A stretch of DNA of 64,000 bases from Microbacterium sp. AK009 (GTDB lineage Bacteria > Actinomycetota > Actinomycetes > Actinomycetales > Microbacteriaceae), in contig NZ_JACCCG010000006.1 in NCBI RefSeq assembly GCF_013410955.1, forward strand, positions 124,001-188,000, given 5' to 3'. Positions within the stretch are counted from its first letter, which is position 1. The number at the start of each line of letters is the position of its first letter. Below, one piece after another: positions 1 to 9,804 of the stretch. Under the pieces are notes generated by a model that ran no database searches, was not told the DNA's origin, and was given only the letters and a program-made list of their open reading frames with translations. A program made the translations under genes and the position numbers.

Positions 1-30
1 CCACCCCGCCGCCGTCGATAGGGTGAGCCC

Positions 31-1065
31 GTGAGCGCGGACAGCACGGTCGAACCCCGATCCGGTGACAGTGGCGAGCCGGTGCTGCCGCAGCATCCGG
101 ATGTCGCCCTGTGGCGGACGGCCACCCGCGCGGATATCGACGCCCTCCACGGTGTCTTCGCTGCCGCGGACGCCGTCGACCATCCCACCTGGATCACGCC
201 GCGCGAGGAGGTGGCCGACACCTTCGACCTCCCCCACATCGACCATGCGCGCGACACCCTCATCGGATTCTCCGAGGACGGCCGCGCGATCGCGGCCGGC
301 AGCTCGTTCCTCCATCCGTCGCGCAGCGAGAAGCTCAGCGTCCACCTGGCCGGATCCGTGCACCCCGCCTGGCGGCGGCGCGGCATCGGCCGGGAGCTGT
401 TCGCGTGGCAGAACGCGCGAGCCGAGCAGCAGGTCGCGGAGGCCGCGGCCGGCGCCGAGACGCTCCCGGTCGAACTGAAGACCTACGCCGAAGCCGTCAA
501 CGTCGGACATCAGACACTCGCCGAGGCGTTCGGGTTCGCTGCGGAGCGGTGGTTCGCGACAATGGTGCGTCCGCGTTCCGAGGTGCCTGCGGTCGCGGCG
601 CCGGAGGGCGTCGAGGTCGTCGCGTACACGAGCGACCGGGAGGAGGATGCACGCGAGGCGCGCAACGATGCGTTCCGCGACCACTGGGGAAGCCTTCCGT
701 CCACCTCCGAAGGATGGGGGAAGTTCGTCGGCAGCGAGTTCTTCCGCGGCGACCTCTCCCGGCTCGTCGTCGACGGCACCGGACGGATCATCGCCTTCTG
801 CCTCGTCACTGTGAATCACGACGACTGGGAGGCCCGGGGGCGCAGCAACGCCTACATCGACCTCATCGGCGTCGTGCGCGATCGGCGGCGGCAGGGGCTG
901 GCGCCGCTCGTCATCGCCCACGCGTTGCAGGCGATCGCCGACGCCGACATCGACGAGGCCATCCTCGACGTCGACACCGAGAGCCCGACCGGCGCGAACA
1001 CGCTCTACTCCGGCCTCGGCTTCGTGGCGGAGGAGCGCTCGGTCGCACTCGTGCGGCGCCCGTAG
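31..1065 (+). CDS. Tandem GNAT-family N-acetyltransferase
   Basis: 344-residue protein that reads as two GNAT acetyltransferase halves. The first half carries the acetyl-CoA loop-like segment RRRGIGRELF (about residues 111-120). The second carries RRRQGLAPLVIAHAL near residue 285 and ends with the usual YSGLGFV turn. The GTG start is used because an in-frame stop closes the reading just upstream and the next in-frame starts would remove part of domain one. Actinobacterial tandem-GNAT proteins acetylate small molecules such as amines or antibiotics (mycothiol synthase is one example), but nothing here fixes the substrate. It stands alone, with about 215 noncoding bases before the next gene. 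The family assignment is firm; the substrate is unknown. Confidence 0.85.
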   Translation: MSADSTVEPRSGDSGEPVLPQHPDVALWRTATRADIDALHGVFAAADAVDHPTWITPREEVADTFDLPHIDHARDTLIGFSEDGRAIAAGSSFLHPSRSEKLSVHLAGSVHPAWRRRGIGRELFAWQNARAEQQVAEAAAGAETLPVELKTYAEAVNVGHQTLAEAFGFAAERWFATMVRPRSEVPAVAAPEGVEVVAYTSDREEDAREARNDAFRDHWGSLPSTSEGWGKFVGSEFFRGDLSRLVVDGTGRIIAFCLVTVNHDDWEARGRSNAYIDLIGVVRDRRRQGLAPLVIAHALQAIADADIDEAILDVDTESPTGANTLYSGLGFVAEERSVALVRRP

Positions 1066-1281
1066 CGGTCGAAGCCGCCCGCCTCCTCCTCCGAGATCGG
1101 ACCCAAGAGCCGTCGGCGCGGGCGACCACGGCGAGAGAGGACGACGGCCGACCCTCCCGCCATCGTGGCGGTCCTCACAGGCGAGAACCAGGATCGATGG
1201 GTTTCTGGCAGGCTGGGGCGGGGCGCGGGGGGAACCGACGCTCGGCACGACCGAACTCACACACGCAAGGGGAAACCATTC

Positions 1282-2901
1282 ATGGAGATCGCCGGAGTCG
1301 TCGGCATCCTGATCATCGTCGGTATCGCGGTCGTCGCCGCGGTCGTCATCGGCCTGGTCGCACTGCTGTTCGCACGTAGCTGGATCAAGGTGGCCCGCGC
1401 CGACGAGGCACTGGTCATATCGGGTCGCAAGCAGAAGGTGCAGAGCACGGTGCTGGCCGCCGACGGCACCAGCTCGTCGGAGATGTCGGAGTCGCCCGTC
1501 ACGGTGATCGTCAACGGCAAGTCGCTCGTCAACCCCATCACCCAGCGCCACGAGATCATCTCGCTGCGCTCGCGCCAGGTGTCGCTGAACGCCGAGGCGC
1601 AGTCGCTCGACAACGTCACGCTCAACGTCGACGGGGTGGCGATCGTCAAGATCGGCTCCGACCCGCTGTTCGTGCGGCGCGCCGCGGAGCGGTTCGCGTC
1701 GCAGGACGCCGCGATCGAGCAGTTCACCACCGAGCAGCTCGAGGGCGCGCTGCGAGGCATCGTCGCGACCCTGTCGGTCGTGGAGCTCATGCGCGAGCGC
1801 AAGAAGTTCTCCGACCAGATCGCCGCCGACGTCTCGCATGAGCTCGCCGAGCAGGGGCTCATCCTCGACTCGTTCCAGATCAAGGGCATCACCGACTCGG
1901 TCGGGTACATCCGGTCGCTCGGTGCTCCGGAGATCCAGGCGAAGCGCCAGGCGGCCGAGATCGCGCAGACCAACGCCGACCGCGCGATCAACCAGAAGAT
2001 CATCACCAACCAGGAGGCGAACCTCGTCGAGCAGACCGCGCTCGACACCAACACCGCCAACGCCGCCGCGGGGGTCGGTCGTGCCCGGGCCGAGGCCGAG
2101 CAGGCCGAGCAGCTCGCGCGCGCCCAGGCCGAGCAGGCGGTTCTACAGCAGCAGGCCGAGAACAAGCAGGCCCAGCTCGACGCCGACGTCAAGCGCGTCG
2201 CCGACGCGCAGCGGTACGAGGCCGAGACCCGGGCGCAAGCCGAGCTCTACACTCGCGAGCGCTCAGCCGAGGCCGCGGCGATCGAACAGGTGAAGCAGGC
2301 CGAGGCGCGCACGCGCATCGCCGAGCAGCAGGCGCAGGCCGACCGCGCCCGCGCGGCCGGTGAGGCCGCGGCCGCCGAGGCGAAGGCCACCGGTGAGGCC
2401 AACGCCCTTCGCGCCCAGGCCGACGCCGAAGCGACGGCGCGTCGCCTGCGGTCGCAGGCAGAGGCCGACGCGATCCGGGCTGAGGGTGAGGCGCGCGCCG
2501 CAGCCGTGCAAGCCGAGGCCGAGGCCATCGCCTCGAACCAGGAGGCCCTGCTGTCGCAGCGCACACTCGAAATTCTGCCCTCGATCATGTCCGAGTTCGC
2601 CAAGGGCTACTCCACGATCGGCAACGTCTCGATCATCGGCAGCTCGGGCGCCGACGGTGCCTCGGATGTCGTCGGCGGCGACAGCGCCAAGGCGCTGCGG
2701 TCGGTCTTCGACAGCGTCGAGTCGGCCACCGGGCTCGACCTCGCCGGCATCATCCAGGGTCAGGCCGTCGGCCGCGGGATCGGGGCGGGGATGGCGGGAG
2801 CGGGTGCCCCCGCGCAGACCGTGACCCGCGAGCGCCCGCGCGCGACTCGGGAACCCGCCACCGACACCGCGGACGCATCAGGTGACGCGACGAAGGACTG
2901 A
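1282..2901 (+). CDS. SPFH/flotillin-like membrane scaffold protein
   Basis: 539-residue protein. One N-terminal transmembrane helix (residues 4-31) is followed by an SPFH (band 7) domain to about residue 230. Next comes a long Ala/Glu/Gln-rich coiled coil (about 250-440, many EAxAxAxA repeats), and then a Gly-rich tail ending in a basic and acidic segment. This is the flotillin/FloT architecture: such proteins oligomerise at membrane microdomains and organise other membrane proteins. The ATG at 1282 is preferred over an upstream in-frame start because AAGGGGA lies 9-15 bases before it and the hydrophobic helix then sits at the N-terminus. No NfeD partner gene is adjacent, which is unusual for bacterial flotillins. 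Confidence 0.9.
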   Translation: MEIAGVVGILIIVGIAVVAAVVIGLVALLFARSWIKVARADEALVISGRKQKVQSTVLAADGTSSSEMSESPVTVIVNGKSLVNPITQRHEIISLRSRQVSLNAEAQSLDNVTLNVDGVAIVKIGSDPLFVRRAAERFASQDAAIEQFTTEQLEGALRGIVATLSVVELMRERKKFSDQIAADVSHELAEQGLILDSFQIKGITDSVGYIRSLGAPEIQAKRQAAEIAQTNADRAINQKIITNQEANLVEQTALDTNTANAAAGVGRARAEAEQAEQLARAQAEQAVLQQQAENKQAQLDADVKRVADAQRYEAETRAQAELYTRERSAEAAAIEQVKQAEARTRIAEQQAQADRARAAGEAAAAEAKATGEANALRAQADAEATARRLRSQAEADAIRAEGEARAAAVQAEAEAIASNQEALLSQRTLEILPSIMSEFAKGYSTIGNVSIIGSSGADGASDVVGGDSAKALRSVFDSVESATGLDLAGIIQGQAVGRGIGAGMAGAGAPAQTVTRERPRATREPATDTADASGDATKD

Positions 2902-2923
2902 TCGCTGCTGAGCGGGCCGGCGG

Positions 2924-3203
2924 TCATAGGCACGGGTCGGGCTCGGGGAGGGTCCAAATGGGCTTCCGGCGGAAGAACGCTCTCGTGAGGGCGATGGCGA
3001 GAACGAAGGCGGGCACGATCCCGGCGACCGTGACCGCCAGGGCGCTGCTCACTTGAACTCCGTGGTTGCCGAGGAGGATCACCGGTCGTGGCCGATGACA
3101 GCCCGACCATGAGGCTCCAGATCGCGACGGTCGCGGCCAGGACGACAGCGACCCGCCACATGGTGCCCATGCGTGGTCCTCGCGTGTGGGTAGCGGTTGC
3201 CAT
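2924..3203 (-). pseudogene. Small two-helix membrane protein broken by a frameshift
   Basis: Reading from the ATG at 3203, the first frame encodes a basic start, a hydrophobic helix (VAVVLAATVAIWSLMVGLSS) and then falls into Arg/Pro-rich nonsense. Switching frame near 3095-3115 gives RPVILLGNHGVQ followed by a second clean hydrophobic helix (ALAVTVAGIVPAFVLAIAL) and a short basic tail ending at the TGA at 2924. The total of 280 nt is one more than a multiple of three, as expected for a single-base indel. The intact product would be a protein of about 92 residues with two helices. It could be a real pseudogene or a sequencing error. The second half could also start independently at a GTG (VSSALAV). 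Function is unknown. Confidence 0.5.
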
Positions 3204-3277
3204 GCTCGACCGTAGCGCTCGTCCCCCCACGGGACGAGCGCTGCGAGGTGAGCGCGTCGCCGGTCGCGAGCGAACTC

Positions 3278-3859
3278 TCAGCGGGCCATCGCCGCGTCGA
3301 TCAGAACCTCGGCCGCGGCACGGGCTTCCGCGGCGACCTCCGGGCGGCCTTCGATCGCGGCCGTCGTCTGCGCCCCTTCCGCCAGGAGCGCGAGCTGGGT
3401 CACGAGATAGGTCGGGGCCCCCAGTTCGGCGACCAATCGCGACAGGTGGTCATGGAAGGCCTGCTTCTGTGTCCGCGCAGCCAGGGCGACATCGGATGAC
3501 GTCCCGCCGAGCTCGCCGAACGCGTTGATGAACGCGCACCCGCGAAAGTCGTCCTGCCGGAACCATTCATCCAGGAAGTCGTACACCGCAAGCAGCTTCC
3601 CCCGGGGAGTCTCGGCAGCGGCGGTCACCGCGGTGATGGAGGAGTTCCAGCTCTCCGCGCGCTTGCGCAAGATCTCGAGGACGAGAGCCTCCTTGGAAGG
3701 GAAGCACGCGTACAGCCGCTTCAGCGGAACTCCCGAGGCGGAACGCACAGCGTCCATCCCCACTGCCTGGATCCCTCGGCCGTAGAAGAGCTGATCGGCC
3801 GCCTCGAGGATCCTCGCCCTGTCGTCGCGCTCCTGTTCCCTCCGCGTGTCGGTCTGCAT
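3278..3859 (-). CDS. TetR/AcrR-family transcriptional repressor
   Basis: 193-residue TetR regulator. The N-terminal helix-turn-helix covers about residues 15-60 (ARILEAADQLFYGRGIQAVG, then SGVPLKRLYACFPSKEAL, the typical recognition-helix pattern). The rest is the helical ligand-binding and dimerisation domain. The start is set by ATG with AGGAGGAG close upstream. It is transcribed divergently from the alpha/beta hydrolase at 4021. The intergenic space holds three near-identical palindromes (see 3896-4000), the classic arrangement for a repressor controlling itself and its neighbour. The inducer is unknown, but the target hydrolase suggests a small organic compound. Confidence 0.92.
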   Translation of the reverse strand: MQTDTRREQERDDRARILEAADQLFYGRGIQAVGMDAVRSASGVPLKRLYACFPSKEALVLEILRKRAESWNSSITAVTAAAETPRGKLLAVYDFLDEWFRQDDFRGCAFINAFGELGGTSSDVALAARTQKQAFHDHLSRLVAELGAPTYLVTQLALLAEGAQTTAAIEGRPEVAAEARAAAEVLIDAAMAR

Positions 3860-3895
3860 CCACTCCTCCTTTTCTTCCGATCAGTCGCTGCAATC

Positions 3896-4848
<953 letters not shown>

Positions 4849-4850
4849 AA

Positions 4851-4888
4851 GGTGGGCGCGCGTCGCGACCACGGCGAGCGCGCCCACC
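4851..4888 (+). terminator. Hairpin after the hydrolase
   Basis: Perfect 11-bp GC-rich stem (4851-4861 with 4878-4888, GGTGGGCGCGC and its complement) with a 16-base loop, starting three bases after the hydrolase stop. There is no T-run, as is common for actinobacterial terminators. Confidence 0.6.
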
Positions 4889-4974
4889 CCGTCCCGGCGG
4901 GCGCGTCGTTAGCGACGCAGCCCGCCGGGCGCAAGGCCCCCCCGCGGTGGCGTCGAGAGGCCTACCGTCGGACC

Positions 4975-5784
4975 ATGACTGACACTCTCACTCCTCGGCA
5001 TGCCATCGTCACCGCCTCCGACTCCGGCATCGGCGCAGCGACCGCCATCGCTCTCGCCGAGGCGGGCCTGGATGTCGGCATCACCTGGCACTCCGATAAG
5101 GACGGAGCCGAGAACACCGCCGAAGAGGTGCGCGCCCGCGGCTCCCGCGCGGTCGTGACGCAGTTCGACGCGACCGATCTCGACGGAGCCGCAGCGGTCA
5201 TCGATGCGCTGGCCGACGAGCTCGGCGGTGTGGACGTGTTCGTCAACAACGCCGGTGGCGGATCGGGGGGCCCGTTCCTCGACCTCGATGTCGACGCCTG
5301 GCGGAAGGACGTTCTGCTCAACCTCGACGGCGCGTTCGTCGGGATGCAGGCTGCCGCGCGCCGGATGGTCGCGGCCGGCCGTGGTGGACGGATCATCGCC
5401 ATCACCAGCGTGCACGAGCATCAGCCTCGCGTGGGAAGTGCCGCGTACGTTGCGTCGAAGCACGGGCTGGGCGGTCTCGTGAAGACCATGGCGCAGGAGC
5501 TCGGCGAGCACGGCATCACCGTGAACGCTCTCGGCCCGGGCGAGATCGCCACGCCCATGAACGACATGGACGCTGAAGAGGCCGAGAAGACGCATCGCCC
5601 CGGCATCCCTCTCGGCCGTCCGGGCCGCCCGGAAGAGATCGCGGCTGTCGCCGCGTTCCTCGCTTCGCCGGCCGCTTCCTACGTGACAGGGGCCAGCTGG
5701 GTCGTCGACGGCGGGATGCTGCAGATGGGACCTCAGGCGGGGTCGCACCTGACTTCCGACGAGTGGCGTCGGGCGGGGAGCTGA
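4975..5784 (+). CDS. Short-chain dehydrogenase/reductase (SDR)
   Basis: 269-residue classical SDR. The cofactor motif is TASDSGIG (about residues 14-21, a variant of TGxxxGIG). NNAG is near residue 91, the catalytic serine is in AITSVHEHQP, and YVASK supplies the Tyr/Lys pair. The C-terminal YVTGASWVVDGG signature of the family is intact. This enzyme type reduces or oxidises carbonyls with NAD(P)H, and the sequence does not settle the substrate. The ATG at 4975 fits the normal N-terminus; the longer upstream reading is unrelated GC-rich sequence. A hairpin separates it from the hydrolase, so co-transcription is doubtful. Confidence 0.9.
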   Translation: MTDTLTPRHAIVTASDSGIGAATAIALAEAGLDVGITWHSDKDGAENTAEEVRARGSRAVVTQFDATDLDGAAAVIDALADELGGVDVFVNNAGGGSGGPFLDLDVDAWRKDVLLNLDGAFVGMQAAARRMVAAGRGGRIIAITSVHEHQPRVGSAAYVASKHGLGGLVKTMAQELGEHGITVNALGPGEIATPMNDMDAEEAEKTHRPGIPLGRPGRPEEIAAVAAFLASPAASYVTGASWVVDGGMLQMGPQAGSHLTSDEWRRAGS

Positions 5785-5893
5785 GGTCGGGCGGCTTCAC
5801 CCCTTGCCGATCCGCGGGTCACTGGGTACTGTCGATCTCCCCGACGGAAGGATGTCGATCATGAGAGCCTACGGACGCTGAAGTACCAAAACG

Positions 5894-5924
5894 AACCCCC
5901 GCCCGATGCGATCGAGCGGGGGTT
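5894..5924. terminator. Bidirectional hairpin terminator
   Basis: AACCCCCGC (5894-5902) pairs perfectly with GCGGGGGTT (5916-5924), with the 13-base loop CCGATGCGATCGA. It is flanked by AAAACG on one side and TTTCG on the other. It lies between the converging SDR and FAD-enzyme genes and can serve both. Confidence 0.75.
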
Positions 5925-5970
5925 TCGTCGTCGGGTCTCGCGTCGGCGGAACCCCTCACGGGGCATCGAC

Positions 5971-6900
5971 TCACGCGGCGGCGAGCGCACGTCCGAGAGC
6001 GTGCCCTGACCCCCAGGCGGTGCGCACGGCTGCGTCCTCGCCCCAGGCGTCGCCGCACGCCGAGAGCCCGGGTGCTCGGAAGAACGGCGCACCCGCGGTT
6101 TCGACGGGTCGGGCGAAGGTCCAGCGATGGGCGAAGGTCGCGGCGGGATCGGGCGCGATGCCCAACAGTCGTTGCACAGCGGCCACAACGGGGGAGATCG
6201 CGGCCGCCGGGTCGTCCAGATGCAACCGGGCGCGCTCGGCCGTCGTGTGTGCGACCAGCACGGGCGCAGCGTCACCGCGGCGATCACCGTCGTCCGCGAT
6301 GAACGTCACGTCGGGATCGCCGTGCACGAAGGCGCCCCGCAGGTCGCTCGGCCACTGACGCGTCGGCCATCGCAGTGCAACAGCGATGACGGGCTCCCAC
6401 GCGAGCTCCACGCCCGGCGCAGTGCCCGTGAGGCGTGCCGCCTGCGGCCCGGGCATGGCGAGCACCACCTCACCGACATCGTCGCCGTCGACGCGATACG
6501 GTTCGACGCGCGCCACAGTGTGCTCCTGCCGAACGTCGAGACCTTCGGCAAGATCCAGCGCCAGCGACCGCAGCCCCCGGGGAGCCGCCCAGCGCATCGG
6601 CCCTTGCTTGAGCGTCTGCTCCCCGTCGGCGTCGATGACGACGAAGGTGTCCGTCCAGGGGCGAGCAAGGCCTCGCGCTTCCCAGCCGGCGACGACTTCC
6701 CGGAAGTCTTCGGACCGGCCCGGCACGAAGTACGACGCGCCGAGATCGACGGCGCGCTTCCAGACGGTGCGACTCGACAGGCGCCCGCCGACGCGGCGAC
6801 CGCGATCGAGAACGCGCACCGACAGTCCGCCGTCGCTAGCCGCGCGAGCGCACGCGAGCCCGGAGATTCCCCCACCGACCACCATCACGTCCACAGCCAT
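5971..6900 (-). CDS. Renalase-like FAD-dependent oxidoreductase
   Basis: 309-residue flavoprotein. The N-terminal dinucleotide-binding motif is VVGGGISGLACARA (residues 7-20) with the downstream VLDRGRRVGGRLSSR segment, the FAD/amine-oxidase signature seen in renalase and related NAD(P)/FAD oxidoreductases. The C-terminal FAD-binding motif APGLSACGDAWG lies near residue 275. The length is slightly below renalase (about 340). The middle substrate domain (about residues 100-220) is short. Renalases oxidise isomeric forms of NAD(P)H; whether this one does is inference. It stands alone between two terminator or intergenic regions. Confidence 0.8.
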   Translation of the reverse strand: MAVDVMVVGGGISGLACARAASDGGLSVRVLDRGRRVGGRLSSRTVWKRAVDLGASYFVPGRSEDFREVVAGWEARGLARPWTDTFVVIDADGEQTLKQGPMRWAAPRGLRSLALDLAEGLDVRQEHTVARVEPYRVDGDDVGEVVLAMPGPQAARLTGTAPGVELAWEPVIAVALRWPTRQWPSDLRGAFVHGDPDVTFIADDGDRRGDAAPVLVAHTTAERARLHLDDPAAAISPVVAAVQRLLGIAPDPAATFAHRWTFARPVETAGAPFFRAPGLSACGDAWGEDAAVRTAWGSGHALGRALAAA

Positions 6901-6993
6901 ACAGAGATCCTGGCGTGTCCGAGCGACCGGTGGGGCCGCAACTCGAGACTCGGCGGCCCGCGGAGATTCCGCGCGCAGATGTCCCGATCGGGC

Positions 6994-9672
6994 TCACCCG
7001 ACGAAGCGGTAACCCAGCCAGACCTGCACCGCGGTCACGCCGCTCAGATCGAGACCCGGAAGCTGGTCGTCGGGGATGCTCAGCTCCCAGTCCCCCGCGA
7101 GCCCGCGACCCCAGAACCGCAGGGTGGTCGGAGCCGTCAGCGGCGGATCCGGCACGAATCCCGGATCGGCCGGCAGTGTCGTCAGAATCGCTTTGCGGGT
7201 GCTCGTCCGCGGGGCAAGGACCTGCACCTGCACCGATCCGTCGCCGTCGGGGCGACGCTGAGCGTACTGCGCCCCGTGGCGCAGCTGACACGACACCTCT
7301 CCGTTCGGATGGGTCGCCCCGACCAGAGCGATCCGCACCCCCACGACCTTCGCGTCGTACCTGCCGTCGGGGATGTCGTCGACGTCGACCCGGAACGCCA
7401 GGCGCTTCGTCGCCCTGAGAGTCTCGACTTCCAGACTGTCCGCCTCGAAAGTCAGTCGCAGCTGATCGTGATCGGGCGGCGTGTCGAAGTACGACGTGTA
7501 GTCGCCCTGTATCGCGATCGGCTGCATCAGGCCGCTCCAGGATGCCTTCAATGCAGCGACCAGCTCCGCCTCGGTGTGCCGGCCCTCACGGTAGCGGCGC
7601 ACGAAGTCGGGATCGAGCATCCCGGTAGCGAGGTCAAGGTGCGCACCTTCGTCTTCCAGGGTGTAGATCTCCACCGCGCGCTGCGCGCGGAACGCCAGCC
7701 CGAGCAGGGTCGTTGCGGCCGCCTGCGCCGTAGCCACGGAGAGGCCGCCGGCGGCTTTCAGCGTGCCGGCATCGGCGGTCGAGTCGTCACGGAGCGCGGC
7801 CGCCCGCGCGATGATCACGTCGGCCCGGGCGATCTGATTCTCGACGGCGGCCACGCGCTGACCGGCCAGTCCCGCGCGGCGCCGGGCGAGCAGCAGCTCG
7901 TGCGTCAGTTCGGCACCGCGACGCACGAGGTCGACGTACCGCGCGTTGTCGGAAGTCCGGCTGGCCGTCAGCTTCTCGATCACCGAGACGAAGTTCATGA
8001 TGCTCTTCGCGCCCTGGGCGACAGCATCCATCTCCTTCTTGCCGATCTTCTGGTAAGCCTTCTTGATCTTCTCGACGTCTGCCTCACTGCCCTGCATCAC
8101 GGCCTTCACGATGTCGGGGCCCTCGTCGAGCGCGATGTCGGCGAGGCTCACCACCGCGGGCACCAGGGTCACGAGGCTCGCGCCTGCCGTGGGGATCGCC
8201 GCGATCACCCCGACCACCGCCGCGGCCACCTGCGCGACAGTGCCGAAGAAGCCGTCCGATTCGAGCGCGGCCTGCTCCATGCGCTCCATCTCAGCGGTGA
8301 TGTCGGCGCTGGCCTGATCGAGGCGCCGCTGAGCGTGCTCGATCTCGACGGTCGCCAGCTGCTCCTCGGTGCGAGCGATGGCTCGCTGATCGACCGCGGC
8401 GTCTCTCGCGGACGCTGTCTGCAGGCCCATCAGCTCGGCGAACGTTGCGAGGTGGGCGAGTGTGAGCGCGTTGACGAGGTCCTGCGTACCGCTGGTCAGG
8501 AAGTTCAGCGCGAGCCCGCCGAAGCCGGTGTAGGCGCTGATGTACTCAGTGAAGCTCGGGAGCACGTCCAGGTGGGGATCGAGGCCGAGAGCGTTGACGC
8601 CGCTTTCGAGCTGCTTCTGCAGCGCGAGGGCTTTCGGGTTCATCGGCTGCAGCTCGAGAGCGCGCTGGAACTCCGCCGCCGCGCGCTCGGAGCAGTCGGT
8701 CCGGTCGGGGATGTCGTCGTTGTGCCGGTGATACAGGTACTCGCCAACCCCCGCGCGGAACTGCGCCCAGTCGTCGGCGTGTGCGCCGAGAAGGGGGCGG
8801 AGTCCGGCGGCGAACTCCTCCTCGCCCAGGATGCTCTGGGTCACAGCGCCGCTTGCTCCCCAGCTGCCCTCCGCGCCATTCGGAGCGGTGCTGCTACCGT
8901 CTCCCTCGGCGGGGGCGAACATCCCCCCGGTGCCGCCGTATCCGCCCGGCTGACCTGCGCCGCCGGCCGCATCGAGCACCGGCGCAGTGTCATCGGCGAT
9001 GCTCGTGAAGGCGATGGTGCCACCGGGTCCGCCGGAGCCGCCGGTGCCTCCCCACCCGCCCCGGCCGCCGGGGATGCCGGGAACAGGGACGGGCGGGTGG
9101 TACACCTCGTGGGTGGCGAAGTCGGACAGGTCGTCCGGCGTCGAGTCGACGACCTCGGTGTAGCCGGCGATCTCGCCGTCCGGAGTGCCGCCGGCCCCGT
9201 TGCCGCCGTTTCCTGCCGTACCGCCGTGCCCGCCCCGGACGCTGATCTGCACATTGATCGAGCGCCGGCAGTAGACGGTGACGGTGCCGCCGGGTCCACC
9301 GGTACCGCCCGCACCGCCCGAGTCCCCACCCGCTCCGGGACCTCGCCCATCCGCGCCGGATGCACCTCCAGCACCGGGGACCCCCGACGCATCGATCCCG
9401 CCCCCGGTGCCGTCGTAGACGTCGGCGACGATGACGATCGGGCGCTCGACTCTGAGGGTTTGTGCGTGACGCACCACACGGCCGAGGAGGAAGACTGGAC
9501 CGCTGCCCCTCTTCAGGCTGCAGAACGTTTGGACCGTGTCATCGATGACGAGCTCGTCGCGGATGTACGGGTAGTCGCCGGTCAGGGCTACCGGCAGATC
9601 GGCATCGGCCGGCGACGCGAGCCGGCCGACGGCCGGACTGTCGCTGACCAGATGGGTGTCGAACTCGGGCAT
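6994..9672 (-). CDS. Glycine-rich, helical protein with a Tc-toxin-like C-terminus
   Basis: 892-residue protein. Residues 1-90 form a beta-rich leader. Residues 91-275 are glycine-rich (GGTGGPGG, GGNGAGG and similar) interspersed with short hydrophobic strands. Residues 300-355 form a TPR-like helical pair (ERAAAEFQRALELQPMNPKALAL). Residues 415-470 are coiled coil, 474-515 form a very hydrophobic Ala/Gly/Val block that could enter membrane, and 525-630 are again coiled coil. The last about 170 residues (KRLAFRVDVDDIP... to WELSIPDDQLPGLDLSGVTA) resemble the TcB-binding domain at the end of Tc insecticidal toxin A subunits. There is no signal peptide. The ATG at 9672 is preferred to an earlier start at 9738, because the leader then begins with MPEFDTHLV. 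Function is unknown; a toxin-like or surface assembly is inferred. Confidence 0.75.
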   Translation of the reverse strand: MPEFDTHLVSDSPAVGRLASPADADLPVALTGDYPYIRDELVIDDTVQTFCSLKRGSGPVFLLGRVVRHAQTLRVERPIVIVADVYDGTGGGIDASGVPGAGGASGADGRGPGAGGDSGGAGGTGGPGGTVTVYCRRSINVQISVRGGHGGTAGNGGNGAGGTPDGEIAGYTEVVDSTPDDLSDFATHEVYHPPVPVPGIPGGRGGWGGTGGSGGPGGTIAFTSIADDTAPVLDAAGGAGQPGGYGGTGGMFAPAEGDGSSTAPNGAEGSWGASGAVTQSILGEEEFAAGLRPLLGAHADDWAQFRAGVGEYLYHRHNDDIPDRTDCSERAAAEFQRALELQPMNPKALALQKQLESGVNALGLDPHLDVLPSFTEYISAYTGFGGLALNFLTSGTQDLVNALTLAHLATFAELMGLQTASARDAAVDQRAIARTEEQLATVEIEHAQRRLDQASADITAEMERMEQAALESDGFFGTVAQVAAAVVGVIAAIPTAGASLVTLVPAVVSLADIALDEGPDIVKAVMQGSEADVEKIKKAYQKIGKKEMDAVAQGAKSIMNFVSVIEKLTASRTSDNARYVDLVRRGAELTHELLLARRRAGLAGQRVAAVENQIARADVIIARAAALRDDSTADAGTLKAAGGLSVATAQAAATTLLGLAFRAQRAVEIYTLEDEGAHLDLATGMLDPDFVRRYREGRHTEAELVAALKASWSGLMQPIAIQGDYTSYFDTPPDHDQLRLTFEADSLEVETLRATKRLAFRVDVDDIPDGRYDAKVVGVRIALVGATHPNGEVSCQLRHGAQYAQRRPDGDGSVQVQVLAPRTSTRKAILTTLPADPGFVPDPPLTAPTTLRFWGRGLAGDWELSIPDDQLPGLDLSGVTAVQVWLGYRFVG

Positions 9673-9804
9673 GGCGGACCTCGTCTCGTGGGTGCGTTGT
9701 GTGGTGAGAGGTGTGACCGAGCTGTCAGATACAGCCACTGTCGAGGAGAGCCGATTCCGCAGCCCTCACGGCATGGAGTCGGTCGCCCGTCCTCTCCCAC
9801 ACGG

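Noticed and set aside
5853..5882. Tiny frame with GGAAGG before an ATG (nine codons) upstream of a hairpin, possible leader peptide
   Set aside because: No run of regulatory codons and no downstream gene on that strand; the hairpin is explained as a terminator between converging genes.
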